DNA of 39,684 bases, taken from the NCBI GenBank assembly GCA_902775985.1, contig CACYOR010000006.1:1-39684 (forward strand). The letters are read 5' to 3'. The position numbers and the translations under genes are program-made. Within the stretch, counting starts at the first letter, position 1; every line of letters begins with the position of its first letter. Shown here one piece after another: positions 1 to 7,447 of this stretch. The DNA comes from Oscillospiraceae bacterium (GTDB lineage Bacteria > Bacillota > Clostridia > Oscillospirales > Oscillospiraceae). The notes below the pieces were generated by a model. That model was not told the DNA's origin and did no database searches. It saw only the letters and a list, made by a program, of their open reading frames with translations.

Positions 1-3
1 TGT

Positions 4-9
4 TATACT
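4..9 (+). promoter_or_regulatory. Probable -10 box of the tRNA-Thr promoter
   Basis: TATACT lies 24 bases before the tRNA start, a normal distance for a short 5' leader. The matching -35 hexamer would be outside the window, so only half of the promoter can be seen. Confidence 0.5.
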
Positions 10-33
10 AAGCGGCGCTGACAAAGTCGAAAC

Positions 34-109
34 GCTGGTATAGCTCAGTCGGTAGAGCAGCTGATTCGTAATCAGCAGGTCGTGTGTTCGAGTCACATTA
101 CCAGCTCCA
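34..109 (+). tRNA. tRNA-Thr (anticodon CGT), CCA encoded
   Basis: The cloverleaf can be read directly. The acceptor stem GCTGGTA (34-40) pairs with TACCAGC (99-105), the D arm contains AGCTCAGTCGGTAGAGC, and the anticodon stem GCTGA/TCAGC encloses the loop TTCGTAA with anticodon CGT. The T arm contains GTTCGAGTC. The discriminator is T106 and the CCA tail (107-109) is encoded. CGT reads the threonine codon ACG. The gene appears to stand alone, with a promoter -10 upstream and a strong terminator immediately downstream. Confidence 0.95.
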
Positions 110-116
110 ACTCTTT

Positions 117-149
117 AAGGTAGAAACATTTTTGTTTCTACCTTTTTTA
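117..149 (+). terminator. Rho-independent terminator of tRNA-Thr
   Basis: A perfect 10-bp stem (119-128 with 133-142) closes a TTTT loop and is followed by six T residues (143-148). It begins about 10 bases after the CCA end, so it ends the tRNA transcript. Confidence 0.9.
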
Positions 150-270
150 TTATTTTTCACAACTTTTTGTTTAAATTTTTTCTGTTTCATTTTTGCCTGT
201 CAACCCCAAATATTGAAGCAAGTATTGCAAGTGAGCCTAAATCTTGTTTTTTTCCCGGTTGGCAAGGCAC

Positions 271-328
271 AAAAAAACCGCCCCATGAGGAGCGGTCATT
301 TCAGAAGCATCGGGCTGCCGATGCTTCT
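271..328 (-). terminator. Tandem hairpins ending the polymerase/YolD operon
   Basis: Read on the reverse strand, a perfect 11-bp hairpin (stems 303-313 and 318-328) starts right after the yolD-like stop codon. A second hairpin (278-284 with 289-295, loop of four) follows and runs into seven T residues (complement of 271-277). The second hairpin is a textbook intrinsic terminator; the first may help it or protect the 3' end. The remaining bases 150-270 contain A/T-rich sequence with no gene that I can support. Confidence 0.85.
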
Positions 329-329
329 T

Positions 330-755
330 TCATTCATCGAAGAAGAGATCGCTACGCAGGTCGCACAGTCTCTCCAGCGCGATCTGCTCGCCAGTCTGTA
401 ACAGTAGCGTGCCTTTCAGTAAATCTATTTTGGTGATCACGCCGCGAATATGCCGATAGCTTCCCCCAGCCTTTCGCAGATCCGGCTCAAAGCAGACAAA
501 CTCCGCTGTCGGTTTTTCCTCACGCCGCTGCCACAGTATGCGAAGCCTGCGGTCCAGCACTTCTTTGCGATGCTCGTCCAGTTCAATCGCCTGTTCGGTA
601 TAGCGTCCTTCTTCCGCAATCTCCTCTTCATACCCGGTCAAGGCTTTAAAGGCCGCAAACTGTGCCGCGCGCGCCAGCAGCGGCATGGCCGGATGCTTTT
701 GGGAAACTGGATGCGGAAGGTCCAGAATGTCCTCGTAATTGAATGCGGCTTTCAT
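330..755 (-). CDS. YolD-like protein, partner of Y-family polymerase
   Basis: This 141-residue protein matches the YolD-like family (PF08863) by eye. It has an N-terminal block with DLPHPVS and HPAMPLLARAAQFAAF, then ALTGYEEEI and a basic helix. The C-terminal half (about residues 85-141) forms the small beta domain with GVITKIDLLKG. In Firmicutes these proteins are encoded beside UmuC/DinB-type polymerases and are thought to take part in SOS or translesion synthesis, though their biochemical role is not settled. The ATG overlaps the polymerase stop codon by four bases (ATGA), so the two are translationally coupled and probably made in fixed proportion. A strong terminator follows directly. 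Confidence 0.85.
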   Translation of the reverse strand: MKAAFNYEDILDLPHPVSQKHPAMPLLARAAQFAAFKALTGYEEEIAEEGRYTEQAIELDEHRKEVLDRRLRILWQRREEKPTAEFVCFEPDLRKAGGSYRHIRGVITKIDLLKGTLLLQTGEQIALERLCDLRSDLFFDE

Positions 756-2272
756 GCGCGATGTCCTCCGATCTGCCGATTCCGTTCTATCATGGTGGCG
801 CCATCGCGGAAATTCGTCCCGGTCAATATGGCATTTTTTCCATACTTCTGTTTGATACCGAGGATCGCTTTCTGCCGCCGTCTCTCTCGCTGACGCAGGT
901 TTCGCGCCTGTTCCTGCAGCAGCAATTTCTCCGGCGCTGTAAACAGATCAAGTTGTCCTGGCACGCTTTCCCTTGTTTCCTTTTCCGCCCGAATATGATT
1001 TGCCGTGATAGTCAGACGTCGAACCAGCAGCTTGGGATTCAGGATACGATCGGCAAGATTCAGCGCTGCCTCCTGAATTTGTTTTACAGAAGAGCAAGAA
1101 TCCCCCAAATTCGCCGTTCCATGGGCATGCTTGGGGACCGGCCGGCCATAGTAATCCCACGTGATTGGGCCCTTGTAGACCGCTTTTCGCCACGGATCCT
1201 GCAAATTCTCAATATCATATCCGATGGTCAATACGATCTGGTCGGTCGTCAGCCCCTTGATAAACAAATCCAGACTCAAACTCTCTGCCATTTCCTGCAC
1301 GATCACCCGTGTCTCCTCGTATTCGTAGGGACGCTGGAGAACTTGCCCGGCCCCGAGACTGTTGCTCTCCGGCCTATACTGCCGGATTTGCTCCAGTGTA
1401 CAGGGCTCCCAGCCCCAGGCGTGATCGATCAGCAACTGTGCGTTGATGCCAAACAAACGGTACAGAAGTTCCTCGTTGTAAAAATCCGACTCCTGGCCGA
1501 GAGAACAGCGGGCCACATCTCCCATGGTGTAGAGACCGTTCTCCTCCAGTTTTCGGCGATAGCCGGGGCCGACACGCCAAAAATCCGTGATGGGCCGATG
1601 CCCCCAGAGCTGCTGCCGATACGTTCTCTCATCCAGTTCCGCCATCCGCACGCCGTTTTCGTCCGGGGGCATATGCTTTGCCACAATATCCATGGCAACC
1701 TTGCTGAGATAGAGGTTGCTGCCAATCCCTGCGGTCGCTGTGATGCCCGTGCTTTTGTATACGTCTGCTATCATCATGCTGCACAGTTCCCGCGCTGTCA
1801 TATGATAGCTGCTCAGGTAAGCCGTCACATCCAGAAACACTTCATCCACCGAATAGACGTAAATATCCTCCGGGGCCAGATATTTCATGTAAATGCCGTA
1901 AATGCGGGTGCTGAATTCCATATAATGGGACATCCGCGGCGTTGCAACAATGTAGGCCAAGGCCATGGTCGCATCCTGCCGCAGCCGCAAATCATCGGTG
2001 CTGGAGCCGACAAAGCATCCACCCGGCGCCTGCTTTCGCCTTTGCGCATTGATTTCGTCAACACGTTCTATCACCTCAAATAGGCGTGCCCGCCCTGGAA
2101 TCCCGTAGGCTTTCAGCGCTGGAGAAACGGCGAGACAGATTGTTTTTTCCGTCCGTGCGGCATCTGCAACAACCAGATTTGTCGTCAAGGGATCCAGACC
2201 GCGTTCCACACATTCCACCGAAGCATAATACGATTTCAGGTCAATACAGATGTAGGTACGCGCTCCGGTCAC
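752..2272 (-). CDS. Y-family translesion DNA polymerase (UmuC/DinB-like)
   Basis: This is a 506-residue Y-family polymerase. The first catalytic motif (ICIDLKSYYASVE, D11) is at the N terminus. The second acidic motif SVDEVFLD (141-148, with D143 and E144) and the GIGSN motif (182-186) of the palm follow, so all three metal-binding carboxylates are present. The C-terminal third should be the little-finger domain. It probably copies damaged templates as part of the SOS response, as do Bacillus UvrX-type polymerases. The start is GTG at 2270-2272, preceded by GGGGAG at about five bases. A good promoter lies upstream (2311-2339), and I saw no LexA box there. It forms a two-gene operon with the yolD-like gene. 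Confidence 0.93.
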   Translation of the reverse strand: MTGARTYICIDLKSYYASVECVERGLDPLTTNLVVADAARTEKTICLAVSPALKAYGIPGRARLFEVIERVDEINAQRRKQAPGGCFVGSSTDDLRLRQDATMALAYIVATPRMSHYMEFSTRIYGIYMKYLAPEDIYVYSVDEVFLDVTAYLSSYHMTARELCSMMIADVYKSTGITATAGIGSNLYLSKVAMDIVAKHMPPDENGVRMAELDERTYRQQLWGHRPITDFWRVGPGYRRKLEENGLYTMGDVARCSLGQESDFYNEELLYRLFGINAQLLIDHAWGWEPCTLEQIRQYRPESNSLGAGQVLQRPYEYEETRVIVQEMAESLSLDLFIKGLTTDQIVLTIGYDIENLQDPWRKAVYKGPITWDYYGRPVPKHAHGTANLGDSCSSVKQIQEAALNLADRILNPKLLVRRLTITANHIRAEKETRESVPGQLDLFTAPEKLLLQEQARNLRQRERRRQKAILGIKQKYGKNAILTGTNFRDGATMIERNRQIGGHRA

Positions 2273-2310
2273 GGTTCTCCCCTCTTTCTCTTGCTCAGAT
2301 ATCTGTGGCT

Positions 2311-2339
2311 ATTGTATTATCTTTTTGAGAGAAATTCAA
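2311..2339 (-). promoter_or_regulatory. Sigma-A promoter for the polymerase/yolD operon
   Basis: On the reverse strand TTGAAT (2334-2339), a 17-base spacer and TACAAT (2311-2316) lie about 40 bases before the polymerase GTG. I found no clear LexA operator overlapping it. Confidence 0.6.
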
Positions 2340-2358
2340 GTGGAATATCTCGTGCTGC

Positions 2359-2396
2359 AAGAATGGGCCGCCCCAAAATCTGGGCGGCCCATTCTT
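2359..2396 (-). terminator. Long inverted repeat after the HMA protein gene
   Basis: A perfect 15-bp inverted repeat (2359-2373 with 2382-2396, loop of eight) begins 12 bases past the stop codon of the HMA protein gene. The stem is very G+C-rich, but there is no run of T on either side. It is probably a terminator or an mRNA 3'-end stabiliser that separates this gene from the polymerase operon. Confidence 0.6.
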
Positions 2397-2408
2397 AAAG
2401 ATTATCCA

Positions 2409-2786
2409 TCAACCGACTTTTTTATCCTCAATGCCTGTTACCGTAAAATCGATCCATTCAATGGCCCGGCGAAGGCTGCTCTCATCCAGCTCCCGGTCAT
2501 AGGAGACGATGGCGATGTTTTTCTTCAAGTCCACCGTACAGGAGGCCCCTTCAATCCGATTCACGGCACGTTCGACCAAGTTCTTACAATTCTCACAATG
2601 CATCCCCTCAATGGATACGATCTTCTTTCCAATAATCGGGCCATCCAGTTCCTTGGTGGGAACAGCGAAGCTCACGCCCTCTCCCCCGCAGCAAACGCTA
2701 TCTCCTTTCAGATGTTTCAGGCTGGAGCGCGCAGCAAAGAAAACGACGATGGCCAGCGCGGCAACAAAAAGAACAGTTGTAAGCAT
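2409..2786 (-). CDS. Membrane-anchored heavy-metal-associated (HMA) domain protein
   Basis: This 125-residue protein has one N-terminal membrane segment (about 3-19), a short linker with a CC pair (32-33), and an HMA domain (about 54-120). The metal motif GMHCENC (C64 and C67) binds Cu(I) or a similar soft metal in this family, as in CopZ and CopA domains. The anchor suggests a metal-capture or delivery role at the membrane, perhaps to a copper ATPase encoded elsewhere. GGAGG sits six bases before the ATG. Its promoter contains a CsoR-type palindrome (2824-2840), and a CsoR-family sensor is encoded at 5728-6096, which supports copper-responsive control. The exact metal and partner are inferred. 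Confidence 0.85.
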   Translation of the reverse strand: MLTTVLFVAALAIVVFFAARSSLKHLKGDSVCCGGEGVSFAVPTKELDGPIIGKKIVSIEGMHCENCKNLVERAVNRIEGASCTVDLKKNIAIVSYDRELDESSLRRAIEWIDFTVTGIEDKKVG

Positions 2787-2818
2787 ACCATACCTCCGGT
2801 TTACTTTATCTAACTGTT

Positions 2819-2847
2819 ATCATATACCCCATAGGGGTATTTGTCAA
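2819..2847 (-). promoter_or_regulatory. Promoter of the HMA gene with a CsoR-type operator in its spacer
   Basis: On the reverse strand TTGACA (2842-2847), exactly 17 bases, then TATGAT (2819-2824) form a near-perfect sigma-A promoter. The spacer is filled by the palindrome ATACCCC-ATA-GGGGTAT (2824-2840 on the forward strand), which is the form expected for a CsoR copper-sensor box. A repressor bound there would block RNA polymerase. Confidence 0.85.
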
Positions 2848-2848
2848 C

Positions 2849-2882
2849 AGAGAAAAGAATCCGCCGAATACTCAGCGGATTC
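2849..2882 (-). terminator. Rho-independent terminator of the MATE exporter gene
   Basis: On the reverse strand an 11-bp stem with one G-T pair and a four-base loop (2857-2882) is followed by TTTTCTCT (complement of 2849-2856). It starts 10 bases after the MATE stop codon and ends just before the -35 box of the next promoter. Confidence 0.85.
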
Positions 2883-2892
2883 AAACCTTCTC

Positions 2893-4242
2893 TCAATTCC
2901 CCTGTCCCATACAGCGTTTGAGCCAGGGCGCGCGAAAATAATACATAACGAATACGATCGCCGTGATGATCCAGGAGACCGGATAGCAGACACTGATCCC
3001 TTGAACCGTATGCCAATGCGGCACAACAAAACTCATCCAGAGGATACGGAAAACACAGACCCCGCAGAGAATAATCAGCATGGGGACAAACGAGTCGCCC
3101 GCCCCGCGCAGCGCATTAGAAAAGATTTCGATAAACGCCCAAACCACATAAAAAGGCGCAAAATACCAAATCATTTCAAGAGCAAGGCTCAAGACATCCG
3201 CGTCATCTGTGAACAGGCGAAATCCATAAGGCGCGAGCGCGAGTAAAAGCGCAGCGACCGCAGCCGAAACTCCCACCGTCACAAGCAGCCATTGCCGAAT
3301 CCCCTGCTTCATCCGGTCAAATTTTCCGGCGCCGAAGCATTGGCCGACAAAGGTGCAGATAGCGGCGCCCATAGAATTGCTGGTAACCCAGAAAAGACCA
3401 TCGAATTTTCCAGTTGTCGTCCATGCAGCCACGACGTTGGTGCCGAGACCGTTGATGGCAGCCTGAATGATCAGATTGGAAATGGAATACATGGCGCCCT
3501 GGAAGCCGGCGGGAATGCCGATCATCAAAATGCGGCGCAGAGCTCCGCTGTGGAGGCGCAGTTTCTTCCATTCAAACCGACAGATGCTGTCGGGGCGTGC
3601 CAGATGGCGCAGAATCAACAAAGCACTGACGAAGAGTGAGATCACCGTTGCCCAGCCAACGCCGGCTACACCCATCTGAAAAACAGCGACAAACAAGAGA
3701 TCAAGAAAAATATTCAGGACGCAGCAGATACCCAGGTAGATCAGCGGAGAACGGGAATCCCCCACCGCACGCAGAATGCCGGAACCAACATTAAACAGCA
3801 GAAGCGGAATGGCGCCGGCATAGTAAATGCGCAGATAGATTTGAGATTCATAGAGGATATCCTCTGGCGTATCCACAAGCCGCAGCGAACCCGGCGTTGA
3901 GAGATACCCGAGAACACTGAGTACTAAGCCGATCAGGATACAAAACATGAGAATCGTATGGACTGCGCGACTCATCAATTCGTTTTCCCGAGAACCGTAA
4001 TACTGGGAGATGATCACCGTGGCACCGGTGGAAAGACCGGTAAAAAATCCGATCACCAGATTGATAATTGCCGCCGGGCTTCCGCCGACAGCGGCCAGAG
4101 CTGTAGGTCCAACGCATTTGCCGACGATAACCGCGTCCACGGTATTGTACAGTTGCTGAAACAACATGCCAAAAAGGATGGGAAGGAAAAACTGCGTCAG
4201 TTTTCCCAGGATACTTCCCTGCGTTAAGTCATTCTTTTCCAT
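2893..4242 (-). CDS. MATE-family multidrug/toxin exporter
   Basis: This 449-residue polytopic membrane protein is of the MATE family, with about 12 hydrophobic segments in two related halves. The N-terminal LTQGSILGKLTQFFLPI and QQLYNTVDAVIVGK blocks are typical of Clostridia MATE proteins (MepA/DinF-like branch). These transporters use a Na+ or H+ gradient to export cationic drugs and metabolites; the substrate here is unknown. I chose the second ATG (4240-4242) because AAGGAC lies six bases before it. The promoter at 4282-4310 would put the transcript start at about 4275, leaving an upstream ATG at 4272 without a leader. It is monocistronic and has its own terminator. Confidence 0.93.
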   Translation of the reverse strand: MEKNDLTQGSILGKLTQFFLPILFGMLFQQLYNTVDAVIVGKCVGPTALAAVGGSPAAIINLVIGFFTGLSTGATVIISQYYGSRENELMSRAVHTILMFCILIGLVLSVLGYLSTPGSLRLVDTPEDILYESQIYLRIYYAGAIPLLLFNVGSGILRAVGDSRSPLIYLGICCVLNIFLDLLFVAVFQMGVAGVGWATVISLFVSALLILRHLARPDSICRFEWKKLRLHSGALRRILMIGIPAGFQGAMYSISNLIIQAAINGLGTNVVAAWTTTGKFDGLFWVTSNSMGAAICTFVGQCFGAGKFDRMKQGIRQWLLVTVGVSAAVAALLLALAPYGFRLFTDDADVLSLALEMIWYFAPFYVVWAFIEIFSNALRGAGDSFVPMLIILCGVCVFRILWMSFVVPHWHTVQGISVCYPVSWIITAIVFVMYYFRAPWLKRCMGQGN

Positions 4243-4281
4243 GTATATGTCCTTCTGTAACGCACGAATCAAAACGGTGGC

Positions 4282-4310
4282 ATTATACAGCCACCAAGCA
4301 AAGGAATCAA
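4282..4310 (-). promoter_or_regulatory. Sigma-A promoter of the MATE gene
   Basis: TTGATT (4305-4310, reverse strand), a 17-base spacer and a consensus TATAAT (4282-4287). The 40-base leader carries the ribosome site and fixes the start at 4242. Confidence 0.75.
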
Positions 4311-4334
4311 GTCTCTGTCATGCTTTTGTATAAG

Positions 4335-4363
4335 TTGACAGTTTCGGGATGGACAGGTATACT
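4335..4363 (+). promoter_or_regulatory. Sigma-A promoter of the NTPase-sfsA pair
   Basis: TTGACA (4335-4340), exactly 17 bases, then TATACT (4358-4363). It is divergent from the MATE promoter. Because transcription would begin near 4370, the in-frame ATG at 4349 lies inside the promoter spacer and cannot be the start of the downstream gene. Confidence 0.85.
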
Positions 4364-4393
4364 TTTTATATTACACATTACGGAGTTGTAAAA

Positions 4394-4978
4394 ATGGAGA
4401 GACATCTATTTTTGACCGGAGCAAGCGGCAGCGGAAAAAGCTCTCTTTTACGTGAGACCCTGGGGGAAAACCTGGCGCTTTCCGGTGGATATGTGACAGA
4501 GGCTATCTATGGCAGTTATGGCGAATTAACCGGCTTTTCCCTTTCCCCTGCCGCTGCCGCGGCCAACATCCGCGGCTTTGAGGCTGAGCTATTTCTGGAT
4601 TGCCGCCATTTTCCTCCCCGAGCAGACACCGAGGTATATCGTCAAACCGGCGTCCGGCTCCTGGAAGAGGCGGCCTGGTATCCCTATGTCATGCTGGATG
4701 AATTTGGCGGATTTGAGCTGATCATCCCCCAGTTTCGTGACGCACTGATGGATGTTTTGCACTCGGAAATGCCGGTTATTGGTGCATTGAAGACGGCAGA
4801 AGAAGCGGATGCTCTGCGGGAAGCCCTGGGTCTCGGACCCAAGTATCACATCTATTCGCAAGAGCTTCGGAGCTTTTTGCAACAGGACAATAACACCAGG
4901 CTGCTGGATTTGTCGTTGCTTTCCCGAGACACCGCACGGAAATCCGTCCAGGCTTGGATCAGAAAATATCTCACATGA
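4394..4978 (+). CDS. Nucleoside-triphosphatase, THEP1 family (NTPase_1)
   Basis: This 194-residue P-loop NTPase matches the THEP1/NTPase_1 family (PF03266). The Walker A motif GASGSGKS is at residues 9-16, and the Walker B region VMLDEFGGFE at about 99-108 has the Asp-Glu pair and trailing Glu of the family. An early block, GGYVTEAIY and GELTGFSL, matches the family's GF.T.E and GFxL motifs. Members hydrolyse NTPs slowly in vitro, but their cell role is unknown. The start at 4394 is preferred over the ATG at 4349 because the latter is inside the promoter. GGAG sits nine bases upstream. The stop overlaps the sfsA ATG (ATGA), so the two genes are coupled. Confidence 0.85.
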   Translation: MERHLFLTGASGSGKSSLLRETLGENLALSGGYVTEAIYGSYGELTGFSLSPAAAAANIRGFEAELFLDCRHFPPRADTEVYRQTGVRLLEEAAWYPYVMLDEFGGFELIIPQFRDALMDVLHSEMPVIGALKTAEEADALREALGLGPKYHIYSQELRSFLQQDNNTRLLDLSLLSRDTARKSVQAWIRKYLT

Positions 4979-5655
4979 TTTACCCGGATATACAAAAAGC
5001 GATCTTTCTGGATCGCCCCAATCGCTTTGTTGCCCATGTTCAGTTGGATGGAAGGCTTGTAAGCTGCCATGTCAAAAACACCGGGCGATGCCGGGAATTG
5101 TTGATTCCCGGTGGCGAGATTTACGTTCAGCACCGGGAACAGCCAGCGCGGAAAACCGCGTATGATTTAATTGCTGTCCAGAAAAAAGGCCGCCTCGTTA
5201 ATCTGGACTCTGCAGCGTCAAACCGGGTGTTCCATGAATTTCTTACTTCCGGCGGTCTTGGCTTCCAGCCGGAAAGAATTCACCCGGAATACCGCCATGG
5301 AGATTCCCGCTTTGATTTCTATTTTGAACACGGCGGGGTACCCCGCATGGCTGAGGTCAAAAGCGTAACCTTGGAAGAGGATGGGATTGCCCGTTTTCCT
5401 GATGCCCCGACTCTGCGCGGCCTAAAGCACCTAAACGGCTTGAGGCAATGCGTCCGGGAAGGGATCCCTGCTTATATAATCTTCGTTATCCAAATGGATT
5501 CCGTGCAGGCTTTTGAAGCAAATCGCGTCGCTCAGCCCGCATTTGCCGACGCATTGAGAGCCGTCAAGCAGGACGGTGTGCAGGTACTGGCTTACGATTG
5601 CCATGTTACACCTGACAGCCTTGATATCGCCAATCCCGTTCCCATCCGTTATTGA
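4975..5655 (+). CDS. sfsA: SfsA family DNA/RNA nuclease-like protein
   Basis: This 226-residue protein matches the SfsA family over its whole length. It opens with the N-terminal FLDRPNRFVAHV block, then CHVKNTGRCRELL (31-43), the FDFYFE and EVKSVTLEEDG regions (the PD-(D/E)XK-like core), and the FPDAPTLRGLKHL motif. E. coli SfsA was named for a sugar-fermentation phenotype; the family is now annotated as a nuclease, but the physiological role is unclear. I use the ATG at 4975, which overlaps the NTPase stop, rather than a TTG seven codons earlier, because family members begin about there. Pairing with a THEP1-type NTPase suggests a shared but unknown nucleic-acid function. Confidence 0.93.
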   Translation: MIYPDIQKAIFLDRPNRFVAHVQLDGRLVSCHVKNTGRCRELLIPGGEIYVQHREQPARKTAYDLIAVQKKGRLVNLDSAASNRVFHEFLTSGGLGFQPERIHPEYRHGDSRFDFYFEHGGVPRMAEVKSVTLEEDGIARFPDAPTLRGLKHLNGLRQCVREGIPAYIIFVIQMDSVQAFEANRVAQPAFADALRAVKQDGVQVLAYDCHVTPDSLDIANPVPIRY

Positions 5656-5661
5656 CCGTAT

Positions 5662-5703
5662 CCCCCCGGGGGGCTTGTAAAGGAAGCACAATTCCGGTAA
5701 AAT
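5662..5703 (+). promoter_or_regulatory. Promoter of the CsoR-like gene with a C6G6 palindrome
   Basis: TTGTAA (5675-5680), 17 bases and TAAAAT (5698-5703) precede the sensor gene by about 25 bases. Directly abutting the -35 is a perfect CCCCCCGGGGGG palindrome (5662-5673). CsoR/RcnR-type repressors bind G/C tracts of this kind, so it may be the sensor's own operator. It lacks the T run expected if it were the sfsA terminator. Confidence 0.5.
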
Positions 5704-5727
5704 TGCTCTATTCAAAGAAAGCAGGTT

Positions 5728-6096
5728 ATGACAATGCACGAAGAGGAATTCTATACCCATGACCATGGCGACGGGCATGTCCACAGCCACCCTGTTGCCC
5801 ATGATCATAGTCATACAGACAGTGTGGAAGCGCACGGTCATGGACACACCCATACGCAAACCAAGGCAGTTATCAACCGTCTGGCCCGCGCTATCGGCCA
5901 CCTGGAATCGGTCAAACGCATGGTCGAGGACGGCCGGGACTGCACCGAAGTGCTGATACAGTTGGCCGCCGTGCGTTCAGCCCTCAGCGGGACTGCCAAG
6001 GTCATCCTGAAAGATCATCTGGAACACTGCGTTTCCGATACGGACAGCACAGCACTTGAAGCGCTTAACGAAGCAATCGACAAATTCATGGACTGA
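5728..6096 (+). CDS. CsoR-family metal-sensing repressor with His-rich N terminus
   Basis: This 122-residue protein has a C-terminal CsoR/RcnR (DUF156) helical core from about residue 46. The Cu(I) triad is intact: C72, H97 and C101 with spacings of 25 and 4, identical to Cys36-His61-Cys65 of Mycobacterium CsoR. That favours copper over nickel/cobalt or formaldehyde sensing. The first 42 residues hold 13 histidines, an extension absent from minimal CsoR proteins. It could buffer or sense a second metal. Its likely target is the palindrome in the HMA gene promoter (2824-2840), and possibly its own C6G6 palindrome. An alternative ATG lies two codons in. The gene converges on obgE with a six-base gap and no visible terminator. 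Confidence 0.9.
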   Translation: MTMHEEEFYTHDHGDGHVHSHPVAHDHSHTDSVEAHGHGHTHTQTKAVINRLARAIGHLESVKRMVEDGRDCTEVLIQLAAVRSALSGTAKVILKDHLEHCVSDTDSTALEALNEAIDKFMD

Positions 6097-6102
6097 TCTG
6101 TC

Positions 6103-7386
6103 TTATTCCCTATACTCAAACATCAAATCGTACATGCTGACCGTATCGCCGTCTTTGACGCCCATGGCCTCCATGCGATCAAAGACGCCGGCCTCGCGAA
6201 GGATGCGGTCAAAGTACATCCGGCTTTCATAGTCGGAGAAATTGACCGTGGCCACCAGGCGCTGCAGCCAGGGGCCTTCCACGATCCACATATCGTCAAA
6301 GTTCTGAATCGACAGTTCCTCTGAGGTGTCCACAACCGGCTCCGGCTTCACGTAATCCGCTTCATAATGAATGACGGGCGGCAGCGTGGAGAGGCGTCGA
6401 GCGCACTCCTTCACCAGCTCCCGTGTGCCCTCATGGGTAACCGCGCTCATTTCAAAAAAGCTGTAACCCAGCGCTTCCACATGGGCCTTCAAACGCTCGA
6501 TGTTCTCCCGATCCCCGTAGAGGAGATCGCATTTGTTGGCCGCCACGATCTGTGGCCGCTCGGCCAGCTCAGGACTGTATTCCCGCAGCTCTGCGTTGAT
6601 CGCGTCAAAATCCGCAACCGGGTCGCGGCCCTCGCTGCCGGACACATCCACCAGATGGATCAGCAGGCGGCAGCGGTCAATATGGCGCAGAAAATCATGC
6701 CCGAGTCCGGCGCCTTCCGAGGCACCTTCAATGATACCGGGAATATCCGCCATGACAAAGGATACTCCTTCGTCCACATAGACCACGCCTAAATTGGGGA
6801 ACAAAGTGGTGAAGTGGTAATTGGCGATCTTGGGGTGGGCCTTGCTGACCACGGAGAGGAGCGTAGACTTTCCCACATTGGGAAAGCCAAGCAGACCGAC
6901 ATCCGCCAGCAGCTTCAGCTCCAGCGTGATATCAAAACTCTCTCCCGGAAGTCCCGGCTTGGCAAAGCGGGGTACTTGACGGGTCGGCGTTGCAAAATGC
7001 ATATTCCCCCAACCGCCGCGACCGCCTTTGGCCGCGGTCCAATTTTCACCGGTGGACATATCATGGATGATCGCGTTGGTCGCCGTGTCGCGCACAAGAG
7101 TCCCGCGGGGAACTTTGATATACAAGGTCTCTCCGTCTTTGCCATAGCAGCGCTTGTCCATTCCGTTGGCGCCGTTTCCGGCAACGTATTTGCGTTTATA
7201 GCGAAAGTCCATCAGCGTAGACATATTGTCATCCACAACAAAGACAATGTCGCCGCCTTTTCCGCCATCCCCGCCATCAGGGCCGCCGGCCGCCACATAT
7301 TTTTCCCGATGAAACGCAACCGCTCCATCGCCGCCTTTTCCGGCGTGTATGCTGATGCGCGCTTTATCAACAAAGGCCTGTGCCAT
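6103..7386 (-). CDS. obgE: Obg-family GTPase (CgtA), ribosome assembly and stress
   Basis: This 427-residue GTPase has the three Obg domains. The glycine-rich Obg fold (about 1-160) shows AGKGGDGAVAFHREKY and repeated GGxGG turns. The G domain follows, with G1 GFPNVGKST (167-175), switch/G2 NYHFTTLFPNLG, G3 DIPG (214-217) and G4 NKCD (284-287). The C-terminal OCT domain spans about 345-427. Obg binds the 50S subunit, acts in late assembly and responds to ppGpp. GGAGG lies six bases before the chosen ATG; an in-frame ATG five codons earlier places that ribosome site inside the gene and is rejected. The rplU-rpmA-obg order is classic, but an intrinsic terminator (7409-7437) sits before it and may limit read-through. 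Confidence 0.97.
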   Translation of the reverse strand: MAQAFVDKARISIHAGKGGDGAVAFHREKYVAAGGPDGGDGGKGGDIVFVVDDNMSTLMDFRYKRKYVAGNGANGMDKRCYGKDGETLYIKVPRGTLVRDTATNAIIHDMSTGENWTAAKGGRGGWGNMHFATPTRQVPRFAKPGLPGESFDITLELKLLADVGLLGFPNVGKSTLLSVVSKAHPKIANYHFTTLFPNLGVVYVDEGVSFVMADIPGIIEGASEGAGLGHDFLRHIDRCRLLIHLVDVSGSEGRDPVADFDAINAELREYSPELAERPQIVAANKCDLLYGDRENIERLKAHVEALGYSFFEMSAVTHEGTRELVKECARRLSTLPPVIHYEADYVKPEPVVDTSEELSIQNFDDMWIVEGPWLQRLVATVNFSDYESRMYFDRILREAGVFDRMEAMGVKDGDTVSMYDLMFEYRE

Positions 7387-7408
7387 AACTTGCCTCCACA
7401 TTCAATGT

Positions 7409-7437
7409 AAAAAGGCCGGACTGTTGTCCGGCCTTTT
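7409..7437 (-). terminator. Terminator between rpmA and obgE
   Basis: A perfect 12-bp stem (7410-7421 with 7426-7437) with a TGTT loop is followed on the reverse strand by a run of T from its own A/T end (7409-7413). It begins 10 bases past the rpmA stop and lies just upstream of obgE, so it probably reduces obgE expression relative to the ribosomal genes. Confidence 0.85.
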
Positions 7438-7447
7438 CGATGGTCAT

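Noticed and set aside
34..330. Integration site of a mobile element at tRNA-Thr
   Set aside because: No integrase, no phage genes and no second copy of the tRNA 3' end were seen in the window.
743..2083. Large forward-strand open frame opposite the Y-family polymerase
   Set aside because: It lies entirely inside the polymerase gene on the other strand, has no recognisable domains and no ribosome site. It is a by-product of codon usage.
4349..4393. ATG at 4349 as the start of the NTPase gene
   Set aside because: It lies in the spacer of the TTGACA-17-TATACT promoter, upstream of the expected transcript start.
5662..5673. C6G6 palindrome as the sfsA terminator
   Set aside because: No T run follows and it directly abuts a -35 box; an operator role is more likely.
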